Shown: positions 25,136 through 37,580 of the stretch, in pieces
Layout: the number at the start of each line of letters is the position of its first letter
How positions within the stretch are numbered: the stretch's first letter is position 1
DNA from: Channa striata
Lineage: Eukaryota > Chordata > Actinopteri > Anabantiformes > Channidae
Direction: 5' to 3'
DNA length: 64,000 nucleotides
Assembly (NCBI GenBank): GCA_033026295.1
Contig: CM065185.1
Location: 7,316,001 to 7,380,000 of the forward strand
Notes under the pieces: generated by a model
Database searches by the model: none
Told to the model about the DNA's origin: nothing
Seen by the model: the letters and a program-made list of their open reading frames with translations, nothing else
Made by a program: the position numbers and the translations under genes

Positions 25136-28100
25136 GTGAGTCCGTGTTGGGGTGACGCGCAGCGGTGATTGCGCACTCGGCGCGCAGCCTTCATGTACAG
25201 TCGTAACGGTGCAACAAGCTGCGACGGAGCCTGTCAGGTGTGTGTGTGTGTGTGTGTGTGTAATGGATGCCGATGCCTGGGGCCGTTATGTGATCAGACG
25301 ACGCTCCGTGCCTTATCTGTCCCAGCATACGCAGCAGCCGGCTGATATAACGGCGCTGCAGGGCCGCGCTAAGCCGCCGCCGTAGCGTGTCTGCGGACAT
25401 CGGCCCGGACACGGTGCAAACAGACGGGGCGAAGCCCCGTTATTTCTGCCCACTGGTGCTTTCCACAAGACTAAAGACATTGCGTCACTCTATTTCATGT
25501 GAGAGGCGACACAGATATATTATTACATAGGGGCCTACGTCACCGACACAGGCAGCCGCAGTACATAAGATTTCAGCTTTCATAATGATAGATGCCCTTA
25601 AATTGGGCTTTATAGTCACATACGGCGCTTTGGTCATGAATGTCTGGACATTCGCTGTTGGATGGACTCTAATTATTATGTGGATTACATTTAACATAGT
25701 AGAATTGCGTAAAATATGTGTTTTGCATTTGCTTTTCCTTCATATAGGCCTGTATGGATTTTAATATATACACTGTCTTTCTATCATATTATGAGACTGA
25801 CCTCTGTCATATAAAATACTCTCATATTCCCTTAATTTATGCACATGTCTCGTTTATGTTCTTATGTTTATGTTCATGGCCTCACTTTTATCTTACTTTG
25901 GAATCTTAGAGAACCCCAACACACACACACATTTAATACATATTATTACACATTTAAGTGCTTAAACCCCAGACAGAGCAAGAGATAGGCTCATGGTTTG
26001 AGACTAAAAATTTCATTTTTATTTATTTTAAATATATTTAAAATAATTCAAATTTGAAGTGTAAATTTAGGTATAAATTGAAGATATGCTGTTCCCTTGT
26101 GATTGCGAAATGACACTGCTTGGCCCAATCAGCGGCAGCATGTGAGTAATGACTCAGTAATTCTCAATCTTGTTGCCTGCTTTAAAACCAGAAGGTGAAG
26201 TGTGTATGCACTGCACAGTCTGCTCCTGGCCGGGCCAAAGGGTTCAATTTCAAACATATCTTTCTTTTTATAACCCTGCTTGATGCGAGATCTGGGAGTG
26301 GACACAAATAAACAGACACATGACAAATAAAATGATCTGGATTCATAAACCTCTTCCTTCACCTCCTCCCCCCATCTCCCCCCTGACCCCTCACCCCCAA
26401 TCAGGTGAACTTTACTGTGGATCAAATCCGTGCCATCATGGACAAGAAGTCTAATATCAGGAACATGTCTGTGATTGCCCACGTGGATCATGGGAAGTCC
26501 ACGCTGACTGACTCACTGGTGTCCAAGGCGGGGATCATTGCCTCATCCCGTGCTGGAGAAACCCGCTTCACAGACACACGCAAGGATGAGCAGGAACGCT
26601 GCATCACCATCAAATCAACGTATGTGATAGGAGGAGTTTAGAAAAAAAGCCACATAAGTATTATTAACCAAAGATTTATAAAGAATCTCTTTCATCAGGA
26701 CTGTGGCTGTGATGTTTCATTGAAACTCACCAAATTCTGATAATCATTATTCTGATTATTCTGAATGAGTTTTGCCCATGTCAAACCAGTAAGTCCCCAA
26801 ACAGTTCACTATGAAAATAGGTCTCCAGGCAGACACAAGGCTCCTGTAAGCAGGATGTAACCTAAACACTCACTACTATATTATATTATATATATACTGT
26901 ACTATATTTCATAAAACCCCACTTCCAGTTATTTCCTTGTCTGCTTTGAACAAATTTGAAAAAAGCCAAGAAAATCTCAGTTAAGTAAGGTAGAGAAACC
27001 CTTCATCTATCTATGTAAACGTCTCATCTTTGAGTACGTTTCTTTGTTAAAATATCCAGTTTTAACAAAAGCCACACAGGCTGATTCCATTTGATTCCAA
27101 TACCAGAACTGACACAGACTCATGCTGCTTTACATTTACTGAAATGATTTCAGTCAGCCCAGTCTGCAGCATTTGAAGTGGAAATACTCCACACAGCCTG
27201 CCTGCCTCATTAAAGTTAGGAAGTCAGAGTTCAGCGTTGTGATGAACCACAGTGATTGCGGTTTACATCAGTGAAATTGCTTCTCATTTATTCTAAGACA
27301 GGGCAGTAGCGACACAGAAATGGTTTTTTACTGTTCCTAATCTGTCACTCAGGGCCATCTCTATGTACTACGAGCTTGGGGACAATGACTTGGCATTTAT
27401 CAAGCAGAGCAAAGATGGAAACGGCTTCCTCATCAACCTGATTGATTCTCCGGGTCACGTCGACTTTTCCTCTGAAGTCACTGCTGCCCTCAGGGTAACT
27501 GATGGAGCCCTCGTGGTCGTGGACTGTGTCTCAGGTAATCGCCTCACTATTCAGTGCGCACACTCGGTTGCTTTTCTCCCAGACTCACCTGTTTGTTTTC
27601 TCCGACAGGTGTGTGCGTGCAGACTGAGACTGTACTGCGGCAGGCCATCGCTGAGCGCATCAAGCCAGTGCTGATGATGAACAAGATGGACCGGGCTTTG
27701 CTTGAGCTGCTGCTAAAGCCGGACGAGCTCTACCAGACCTTCCAGCGTATTGTGGAAAATGTCAACGTTATTATCTCCACCTATGGAGAGGATGAAGGGG
27801 GACCCATGGGGAACATTATGGTACGGCATATGCATCCTACCTAATTTGTTATGCACTAAAAATGGCTGGGAAACACTGTACAGTTAATATGTCTGTTTAC
27901 TAAGAACACTGAGCATGTTTTCTTCAGATTGACCCTGTTATTGGTACCGTTGGGTTTGGCTCTGGGCTCCATGGCTGGGCGTTCACCCTGAAGCAGTTTG
28001 CTGAGATGTATGTGGCCAAGTTTACTGCTAAAGGAGATGCTCAGCTGGGACCAGCAGAGAGGTGCAAGAAAGTGGAGGACATGATGAAGAAACTGTGGGG

Positions 28101-31100
28101 AGACAGGTAAAGATAACTGCACATCTAAAGGCAATGAAGAGTGTGTGAGGGTGACTGTGGAGCAGTAGGTAGAGCAGTTATCCACCAATCCTTCAGTTGT
28201 TGGTTCAATCCCCTGCTCCTCTGGTCACATGTTGATGTGTCCTTCAGCACCCTCTTAGCTGCTCTGGTGAGTGTACACACATATCAGTGTGTGAATGGAT
28301 AGATGTGAAGCACTTTGAAAACCAACATTTTTAACCTGATGTAAAAAAGTAGGTCCACATTGGACTGAAATGGAGTGTTTGGCTATGTGTCTAGTTTAAA
28401 GAGCAGACCACACCCTAAAATTCACTCTACATGACTGAAGCCAGATGTCAAACCAGCAGAGGGCAGCAAAACTGGTGTTAAATTGGAATTGATTTTAATA
28501 TTTAGCATTTACATATTGTGCAGTTAATAACTCACTATGCAGATCATCATGCTATCCAATATTTGAATGTTATGTGGAATAATATATTATTTTCTTGCAG
28601 ATATTTTGATCCAAGTGCTGGTAAATTCAGTAAGACTGCCACCGGCCCGGATGGTCAGAAGCTTCCTCGCACCTTTTGCCAGCTGGTTTTGGACCCCATC
28701 TTTAAGGTTATTGAAAAGCAATAGGCTGTGATAAAGTAGCTTATAGTTTAATAATAAACAGCTTAAATTTACATGTGTTTGTAAGCAATTTATAAATCAA
28801 ACTCATATTCCCAATGTGAGAAAGTACAGGATAAAAATTTCATATTTTTGCTGTTTCTCACTGTCCTCTTAGGTGTTTGATGCCATCATGCATTTCAAAA
28901 AGGATGAGACAGCCAAACTAATTGAGAAGCTGGACGTCAAACTGGACTCCGAGGACAAGGAGAAGGAAGGGAAGCCCCTACTGAAGGCTGTGATGCGTCG
29001 CTGGCTGCCTGCTGGAGAGGCCCTGCTCCAGATGATCACCATCCACCTGCCTTCCCCTGTAACTGCGCAGAAATACCGCTGTGAGCTGCTCTATGAAGGG
29101 CCTGGGGACGACGAGGCTGCCATGGGTCAGTAGAACATTTTTACAGCACGATACACCTTCTGATTGTGACTCAAAGGGGAAATTTGGATTTTTACTAAAC
29201 TTCATCAAATACATTTTGTCTTAGGTGTACTAGATTGAGGGCTTACCATCTAAACTCTCTCCTCAGGAATTAAGAACTGCGATCCCAAAGCTCCTCTGAT
29301 GATGTATATTTCCAAAATGGTGCCAACTAGTGACAAGGGTCGTTTCTACGCCTTCGGTCGAGTGTTCTCTGGATGTGTGTCCACAGGCCTGAAGGTGCGC
29401 ATCATGGGGCCAAATTTCACCCCTGGCAAGAAAGAGGACCTCTACATCAAACCCATTCAAAGGTGAGCGTGTTAATGTACAAGCTGCTTGAGATAGTAGG
29501 TGGAAAAAAATTTTAATCTTTTCTCACCACATTACTTTTTCTCTCATTCAGGACCATTCTGATGATGGGCCGGTATGTGGAGCCTATTGAAGATGTCCCA
29601 TGTGGCAACATTGTGGGTCTCGTTGGAGTAGATCAGTTCCTGGTTAAGACAGGGACCATTACCACTTATGAACAGGTAAAGTCATGCTTTGTTTCTCCAG
29701 TATGGTATTATTATAGCTGCTTTTTGGCACATCCTGCTACCAGATTTTTAGCTCAATCATTCTGTCCACAGGCCCACAACATGAGGGTGATGAAGTTCAG
29801 TGTGAGCCCTGTGGTCAGAGTAGCTGTGGAGGCCAAAAACCCTGCAGACCTGCCCAAGCTGGTGGAGGGCCTGAAGCGCCTGGCCAAGTCTGACCCCATG
29901 GTGCAGTGCATCATCGAGGAGTCCGGGGAGCACATTATCGCTGGAGCTGGAGAGCTGCACCTGGAAATCTGCCTAAAAGACCTGGAGGAGGACCACGCCT
30001 GCATTCCACTGAAGGTAATGCAGCAAGAACGGATGTCATATTTAAAGCTTAAATATGTCGTATTTGAATGAAGTCATTCCTTGTTAATACAAATAAGTTA
30101 GGATACTGAGATTAGACTTCAGAGCGACTTCACCTTCTGTAATTTTAACTCCTCCAGATTATGATATCTGGATAAATCCTGGAGAAGCAAATTCTAGACT
30201 ATAAAATCCTTAATAAGAGCAGACAGATGACAACTTCTGAACTGGAAGAGTCCATCAGGTCCTTTTTCTGTTAGAAGCAGACAGATTTTAATAAACAACA
30301 GCCAGCGGAAAGTCTAAAGCATATTATAATATTATTATATGCATCATTTATGGAAACTATACGCAGGAGGATAAAAAACTGAGATGTCACCCTTTACAGT
30401 GAAAATATTTTATCCTGACATCGTTAAATAATCACCTGTACTTTCAACTCTGACTTCTTTTCTTTCTAGAAATCAGACCCAGTCGTGTCTTACAGAGAGA
30501 CAGTGACAGACGAATCAGATCAGATGTGTCTGTCCAAGTCCCCCAACAAGCACAATCGTCTCTTCCTGAAGGCTCGTCCTTTCCCAGATGGCCTGGCTGA
30601 AGACATTGAGAAGGGGGAAGTCACCGCTCGGCAGGAGCTTAAGGCTCGTGCGCGTTACCTCGCCGACAAGTATGAGTGGGAGGTGACGGAAGCCAGAAAG
30701 ATCTGGTGCTTCGGTCCAGATGGGAATGGCCCAACCTGCTGATAGACATGACAAAGGGAGTTCAGTACCTCAACGAGATCAAGGACAGTGTGGTAGCTGG
30801 TTTCCAGTGGGCAACTAAGGAGGTGGGTAGCAATTAATGGCAATTTCAGTTACATAAAAATTTGCAGCTGTGTTTGTGTAACTGTGCAGCTACTTAAAAA
30901 GTGTGTGCTCCCGTGGTTCTGAGGTTAATGTTGCAGTCTTCTTGCAGGGTGCAATATGTGAGGAGAACATGCGCGCAATTCGCTTTGACATTCATGATGT
31001 GACACTGCACGCGGATGCCATCCACCGTGGCGGCGGACAGATTATTCCCACAGCTCGTAGGGTCCTGTACGCCTGTCAGCTTACTGCTCAGCCACGCCTC

Positions 31101-32043
31101 ATGGAGCCTGTGTATCTGGTGGAGATTCAGGTATGTGGGGAGGCTTGTTACATCCACAACTGTAAAATAAAAATAAGAATTTGAAAAATACAAACTTCTG
31201 TAACTTATGTGTTTATAATTCCCATAAAAAAATTAAAGGAAGCATTGAAACGGTCTTCCCTACAAAGTTTACAGTTACAATAGCTATGTCACTAAGCTAT
31301 TTTAGATTCTGAACAAATACATTTCTTTTCTTGCCATTTATGCTTGTCAACTTTCACATGCTGCTTTGAACTGCACGTCTGACTGCCGTCCCTCCTGTTT
31401 ATGCAGTGCCCAGAGCACGTTGTCGGAGGGATCTACGGTGTTTTGAACAGGAAACGAGGTCACGTGTTTGAGGAATCCAGAGTGATGGGCACTCCTATGT
31501 TCGTGGTGAAAGCTTATCTGCCTGTCAACGAGTCCTTTGGTGAGTGTCTGTTGTGGTAGGATCAAACTCTGTAGCCTGATGATAAATATTGAATAAATCT
31601 TCTAGCGACTACATGATTCAAAAAGCATTATGTGAAGGGAAGACTAGTGCAAACAGAATTTTGCAGTGTCTTGACATAAAGATTCACAGTGTAAAAGTGG
31701 TTTTCGGTTTTGTTGTATGTATTACATTTTCTAAAACACATTTCTACACTCAAATTCTTTGGTTCGTTTTTGAAATTTACAGCAAAAAGATGTTTTACAC
31801 AAACCAGAACAATGCTAAAACACTCAAGTTTACGTGTGCTTTCCCCCAGGGTTCACCGCTGACCTGCGCAGTAACACTGGAGGCCAGGCCTTTCCTCAGT
31901 GTGTGTTTGACCACTGGCAGATTCTCCAGGGAGACCCCAACGACCCTGCCAGCAGACCCTTCCAAGTCGTTGCTGAAATTAGGAAACGCAAAGGTCTGAA
32001 AGAGGGCATACCTGCACTCGACAACTACTTGGACAAACTGTAA
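25133..32043 (+). CDS. eef2: eef2: translation elongation factor 2, with one apparent 1-base deletion
   Basis: Cytosolic translocase GTPase that moves tRNA and mRNA through the ribosome. Coding exons: 25133-25135, 26405-26619, 27353-27534, 27609-27820, 27928-28106, 28601-28706, 28873-29125, 29267-29462, 29552-29675, 29772-30014, 30470-30822, 30948-31130, 31407-31539, 31850-32043. Exon 1 codes only the ATG, as in other vertebrate EEF2 genes. Visible motifs: P-loop AHVDHGKST, the eEF2-kinase target stretch RFTDTRKDEQ (Thr56 region), DSPGH (G3), NKMD (G4), the diphthamide loop DAIHRGGGQ, and C-terminus ALDNYLDKL. Exon 11 starts and ends in phase 0 yet is 353 nt. At 30731-30736 the frame breaks in GGCCCAACCTGCTG, where one more A restores GPNLLIDMTKG. 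With that base the CDS has 2577 nt including the stop, exactly 858 codons, the vertebrate length. An assembly error is therefore far more likely than a broken gene. Confidence 0.97.
25238..25261 (+). repeat. (GT)12 microsatellite in eef2 intron 1
   Basis: A pure GT run about 100 bases downstream of the first donor site. Confidence 0.95.
28145..28360 (+). mobile_element. tRNA-derived SINE in eef2 intron 5
   Basis: The head has box A (GGAGCAGTAGGTAGAGCAGT) and box B (GGTTCAATCCCC). It is followed by the teleost body ACATGTTGATGTGTCCTTCA, then GTGTGTGAATGGATAGATGTG and AAGCACTTTGAAAACC, and an AAAAAAGTAGGTCCAC tail. Order and orientation match the abundant fish SINEs that end in an AAAGCGCTTTGAG-like block. 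It is diverged, so an old insertion, sense to eef2. Confidence 0.8.
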
Positions 32044-32438
32044 ACAATGAGCCCGGATTTTAAAATACCAAATCAATCTTTAAACCCAACCCCGTGGGCA
32101 CTTTAAAATCTTTGCACAGGCTTAAAGATACATTGCACAAATTGTTTTGACTTTGAGTCTGGAGCAGAACAAAACTTAAGCTTTTGTTGTAGGCTAGTGG
32201 AAGCAGTGATGCTTTTTCCATTTCACAGCTACAGTACACCAAGTGCCTAGGGCGAGGGCTTTGGGGAACAATTGGATCAAAACAGTTGTATTATCAATTC
32301 CTTGTTTCTTCTATTCCTCCACATCATCCCCTTTTCACCCCACTCATCTGCCAGGATGGGCCTGTACAGTGCACTGTGATACTGCTGCAATAATGCATAT
32401 TTAAATGGATCATGGCCAGATAAAACCATGGAAATCAC

Positions 32439-32444
32439 AATAAA
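32439..32444 (+). terminator. eef2 poly(A) signal AATAAA
   Basis: Canonical AATAAA 396 bases after the stop codon, in a 3' UTR of about 420 bases. Cleavage is expected near 32460. Confidence 0.8.
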
Positions 32445-32469
32445 GTGTTACAGAAATCAAGCTTCCTAG

Positions 32470-33214
32470 ATTGAACTTTTGTTTAGTGGATGTAATGAAT
32501 AAAAACATTAAACTCCTGATGAAAATGTGACTCCTAGAATTGTGTTGTTGCTCTATTCACCTGGTACAGATTCAGTATATAGCAATGAGATGTAATGAGA
32601 AGATTGATACAAATTTCAGTGAACAGACTAACCTCCACTGACACCCTCAGGCAAACATTTGTCGGTGGGCCCCTGTAGACCCCATCTTCACCTCAGTTAT
32701 AAAGTGTAATTATTTCCCCAGAAAATCAGCTACCAACCAGTACTTTAGTGCTAAAAAGGTGTGGAAAAAATTACCATACCCCAAAATATTGTGAACCCTT
32801 CATTTTTGTGACAAAAGTATTTTGTTATATTTTATGTCTTAGTAGGTGGACAATTTTTGTAAATGTGATTTCACAAACAAAAGGGCTAAAGGCTGAAAAT
32901 AACTTTTACTCTTTCAATAATTTTTATTCGTGCTTCTTTCTGTCCTGTTTTTGTATTATATTTTGTTCAGTAAAGGAAAAGCTCCCAAAATAATTCACAC
33001 ACATTGTTCAGCTTCACAGGTTCTTTAAGGTGGATTTTTCCATCACTAAGCTAAGCCAATCAAGTTTTTAGAGCACATCCATCAGAGGTGCCGATCTTGT
33101 TATTTAAGCCAAATTCTCCATATGAAAGCAACTATGTCTCCCAAAATGTTTATGTTTTCTTTAGCATAGGCATTACTTCTATGGGGAGTTTTATCAAAAA
33201 AAAGAAAAGTACAC
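32470..33214. other. Intergenic gap between convergent eef2 and btbd2
   Basis: AT-rich DNA between the two 3' ends with no supported gene. A second AATAAA on the plus strand near 32502 could serve as an alternative eef2 signal. Confidence 0.6.
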
Positions 33215-34096
33215 AAATATGTTTTTTCCTCACTCTTTAATCAATAGTTACTTCAAGTTACATATATAATGTTAATAAATGCCACTTTAATATACAACCC
33301 TTTAATTTCTGCACCATGAGGGACAGCTCTTCCACTCACACTTTTTAAAACAAAGCTAAAAAGAAACATCTGAAGAGTTAGTGTGCATCCATAGAACAAA
33401 CAAATTAACATATGCAAGGCAGATAAGTGCAAAGTATCTTGGGTATAGAGAACTACCAAGCAAGGACACAAGATATCACAGATTGTGCTGTATGTAGAAA
33501 CCAAAAATGTTTATCATTATCATATTAAGATTACTAGAGACTTTGCCAAGAGTTCATAAAGCCTATGAGGCCAGTGAGTTCATGGAAGTTATAAATGATG
33601 TGGAACTGAGTGAAATGCTGGTATCTACTGAACAAAGATGAGGCAAAACTGTACATTCATACAGTTACAACTCTCCTTTGCACTAATGCTGTGGAGTGCA
33701 GGAAGGGGAATCGTACAGCTTAAGTAAAATTCAGTGTCAAGCCTTAGGCCATCAATCCACAGCAGTGACTGGATACTTTGAATAATCTGAGAGGCTCCTC
33801 TCTCCTTCTCTTGTTGGTTACAGTCATGTCTGTTTCAGAGGTTGGCATCACTACAACATGAAAAGAAAGTGCTCAGAAAGAGAGAGACAGCATCTCAAAT
33901 GACAAGCTACGCCCCATGTAGTGTCCTACAATGCCTGCAGCCATTGGTCTTTTCATGTGGGCAACAGTAGTGCACTAAATGGAGAGAGCAGTAGGATGTC
34001 TGACAGATCAGTCCCCAGTACGGCTGCTGAGGTGTGGCCCCGCACTCGTGTCAGGTTGTCACATTTGATGGAAGATTGTTGCAATGTCAGAGGTGA
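33215..34096 (-). other. btbd2: btbd2 3' untranslated region with ATTAAA signal
   Basis: Downstream of the btbd2 stop at 34097, the minus strand has ATTAAA at 33241-33236, a common poly(A) signal variant that would end the message near 33215. Another ATTAAA lies at 33306-33301, inside the segment that is also copied into intron 7. The extent is inferred, not proven. Confidence 0.5.
33289..33385. repeat. Source copy of a 97-bp duplicated segment (btbd2 3' UTR)
   Basis: This segment recurs in the same orientation at 34881-34977 with 2 mismatches in 97. The partner lies in intron 7 of the same gene. Confidence 0.95.
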
Positions 34097-37000
34097 CTAT
34101 GTGTAGAAGATGACCTCAGGAATCTGTCCATCCTCTACAGAAGTGCCATTGTTGTTACCCGCTGCGTAGCAGAAGGTGAAACAGGTCTTTGTGCCAGTGG
34201 ATGATGACTCATGCGTCACTTTCCGCATTCCTTTAGTCCCATAATGAGAATCTGGACCCTGCAACAGAGACAAGAGGTTAAACACACTGCATGGGTGGAA
34301 ATATGATCAAACATTATCATTAGGGAAAGAATTACAAAATTACAAAAGTTTTATATTGCATAGCCTTTATGCATTACTTCTAACACAGACCTTAAGTGTA
34401 GCACACGCAGTATAGTTGACGTTGGGTAGTATCTCTACTGGCTCTTTGAACATGACTCTGAAAGTGTTGGCTGACCCATCACAGCTGAAGCCTGTGTCGT
34501 TCTGACCCAGCACCGTGTTACTGTCTGTGTGAATTATCTGTACAAAGATGTGGCAGATATACACATCAGAAAGATGATACACAACATGCCTACATGCAAT
34601 GAAACCAGAGACCACAAAGGTTGGGGTCTGTACCTGTATGTTGACTTGGTAGTCGGTGGGTCCATGTATGGAGCCGTAGAGGCCAAAACCAACCACAAAT
34701 ATCCTTCTGTTTACAGAGAACCTGAGAGGGAAAGAAAGGTTTGACAGGCAACTATTAACATGGGCACAAAAGCATTTACAGTGGTATTTTTGTTTTGTGC
34801 CACACGGTAGGTTTCTAGTTAGGAAACAGGCCCTGTACACCTTAGACATTTTCACTCATCCTATCAAGAAAAGCGTAGGTAATATACAACCCTTTAATTT
34901 CTGCACCATGAAGGACAGCTCTTCCACTCACACTTTTTAAAACAAAGCTAAAAAGAAACATCTGAAGAGTTATTGTGACATTTTCACTCATCCTATCAAG
35001 AAAAGCGTAGGTAATATACCAACCAACAACTTTAACGATATCAGTTCTAAGCCATGACAGTCGGCCATTACTCAGGCACATAAATTCAGCAGAAGCATCT
35101 TTGATATTAGCAAAGTCTAAATATTTTCTCATTGTAATGTACATTTAGCTAGTACAAATGTCCCTTCATCAGACATAAAAGTTAACTTTAAATTAGTTTA
35201 GTGTGGGTGATTTCAACCGTTGCACTGATATAATTGCCATTATTTCACTATAACTTTCTTTTCATACACTACTTTGACCATTTTTGTTAGGTGTAACATG
35301 CAATTTCACTCTAATCTTGTAAACTTAACACCAAACTTAACATGATGTTATCATTAGTGTCTATTTTTGCAAAAAAACATTAAGATCACAAGAATTTTGC
35401 AAAATGCTCTGTGCTTCACTCACCGTATGCGGTCGCTTGTCCCGCTGTAACCCCAGCGGCTTTCTACCTGTCCAAAACGTGTGATACTGCACTCCTTCCC
35501 GCGGAGGCAGCAGCGGGGCCGGTCGATAAAATCTACTCGAGGCTTTGGGTTCACTGTGAAGTGGAGGAAGAGACTCACCACCTCTCTGTCAGTAAGGATA
35601 TTCGACTGGGCTGGACCTGAAGGAACAATGGCACAACCAGAAGGCAAAGATCAGAGTCTGTAATATGTGACGGAGATGATGGGACTAAAAATGAAACTGT
35701 GCCAGTTTGCAGGTTCACCTGCAGCAAACTCCTCAATGGTCATGAGAGGGAAGCGGATGAGAGTGAGAGCTTTCCCCAGGACTTTGCGTTTGTTCTCAGG
35801 TGTGGGCTGCAACTGCTGCCTGTGTGCCTCAGCCTCAGCCCAACGCACTGCGGCTCCAAACAAACGCACCTCCCTCACCCCAAGAGTGTCCCTCTCCAAC
35901 ACGGCAACCAATGTATCTACAAGAGTTATAGACAGAAATCAGCGGCCTGATAAGCAGCAAGTGTGAATTAGGACACAATACAACAACACAAGTGATTACA
36001 GAGAGAACAAGGACACAATACCTAAGTCTATGTCTGTGAAGCCTTCTGCAGCGAGAGCATCTCCAGTGTTCTTATCAATGTTCTCTAGACAAAGACTGGC
36101 AAGCTGAGGCTCATCAAATAACCGTGCCTGAAAAAAATGAAGACAAAGTTTAAACAATGAACTTCTACATATGTATATGACTTTGTTACATCTTCATATG
36201 CAACACTAAAGCTGTAACCACTTAGTGATCCATTTTCATCTGAATGAAATGCAATATGTGGAATTGATTTCTGGTTGTTGTTGAATATGTGCATATGTTT
36301 CCATTTTCATGTTTATGTCTGAGCAATAATGTTGATTAAACAGACATTACACACTGCACTGGTAATAGGTCATTTTTCAGCTGTGTGGTCATTACACTGA
36401 AGCAAATTTTCCTCTACAAACTATTTAATTAAAATACAGCACATGTGACTTGATGGAGTCACAGACAAGAAGAGGTCAACATCCAGAGCTGAGTGAAGCT
36501 GACCTGTGTCAGCAGCATGAACGCATTGTCTGCTCTCAAGTTTTTCTTGAGGAACTCCACACAGTGAGCCTCCAGGGCTGGCACTGCATATTTCTTAGCT
36601 GTATAGAGTGTGGTCATCACTGTCTCAGGCCCGATCTGGACTTCATCAGAGTAAAGAAACCTGCAGGAGAGCCACAAAAGCATTACACGTTTATTACTCT
36701 ACACAAGATGGTTATCGCCTGTGTTCATTATAAGAATCCCATAAGTGCAGAGAAATGTAAGTCACATAATCATGTAATCATTTCTTCCACCCCACAACAT
36801 TTCAGCACATTTAAACCATTGGGCAAATTGCACGCTCGGCTTCTTACTTTAGCAGGGCCAGAAAAGCAGCTGGCTCCACATCAGGAAGCTCGATTTCGGT
36901 TGAAGTCGTCGCCATCCCTCCGTTGAACATGGCATCGAACACCGCGCTCCCCACAGCCAGAACAAACCTGACAATGTCAACAGCGAGGAGCGTGAGGACG

Positions 37001-37580
37001 GTCATCAGCCTTTGCACACGTACCGATCAAAGCGTTCACGCAGCGGTCAACCCTCCTACCTGTGTGCAGGTATCCTCTGAACCCCCATTCCTTTGCCCAC
37101 CAAAAAATGAACGTCGCTCAGCACCTCGTTGTTGAAGAGGAAGGCAAATCGCTCCTTCACGGTGCTCTTCGTCGCCTGCCAGTTGTACACGGGCTCTCGA
37201 TACACCAGCACGGACGCAGCTGCCGGAGTCGCGCTGGGTGCAGCCGCCGGGGACGCGTTCGACGCGGCGCTGGTTGCCATGTTGGACGCCGGAGTAGCCA
37301 TCGCTCCGGCTGCCGCAGCACCTGCCGCAGCGGGCTGCTGCAGGGCGTTCTGCGCAGTCGGCGGAGCTCCGCTCGGAACACCGTTGCTGTCTCCCCCGCC
37401 AGGCCCCAGCTGCGGGTTCGGACGTCTGGCTGTGCCCTGCGCGCCCCCGGCTGCACCGACCGCTCCGCCGTTCGATGCTGACATGGAGAACACGCTATTG
37501 CTTGGCTGGCTGTTTCCCAAAGGACCCGGGCCGGAGAAATTAAGGCAAGGAGGCCTGCCGCTGTTGTCCCCAGCAGCCAT
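34097..37580 (-). CDS. btbd2: btbd2: BTB/POZ, BACK and PHR domain protein
   Basis: BTBD2 is a cytoplasmic-body BTB protein reported to bind topoisomerase I and thought to act as a cullin-3 adaptor. Exons (minus): 37580-37060, 36967-36848, 36660-36504, 36127-36022, 35916-35719, 35616-35424, 34721-34634, 34537-34391, 34258-34097. They join in consistent phase to 563 aa (human 525), with no frame break. Residues 1-140 are an Ala/Pro/Gly-rich tail starting MAAGDNSG. Then come YNWQA and the BTB domain (ERFAFLFNNEVLSDVHFLVG to about residue 260), the BACK region with ENIDKNTGDAL and LERDTLGVREVRLF, and a C-terminal PHR domain (RIFVVGFGLYGSIHGPTDY to the end, VIFYT). The start at 37580 matches the human MAAGG start and has A at -3 and G at +4. 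The frame is open upstream to 37703, so an in-frame extension is possible but unlikely. Exon 1 lies in a CpG-rich promoter region. Confidence 0.96.
34845..35019. repeat. Templated insertion with 43-bp direct duplication in btbd2 intron 6
   Basis: A 43-bp block at 34845-34887 is repeated exactly at 34977-35019. Between the copies lie 89 bases that match 33296-33384 of the same gene's 3' UTR, in direct orientation. The first block ends in AATATAC, also present at the left edge of the source segment. It lies between the exons 35616-35424 and 34721-34634. Confidence 0.9.

Noticed and set aside
24892..25155. 87-codon frame with a poly-Gln run upstream of eef2
   Set aside because: Arises from the (CAG)8 in a GC-rich promoter; overlaps the eEF2 start out of frame; no protein similarity.
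25136..31849. C/D-box snoRNA in eef2 introns (human EEF2 hosts SNORD37)
   Set aside because: I found isolated C-box-like motifs (for example GTGATGA at 27239) but no matching D box at the right distance with a terminal stem.
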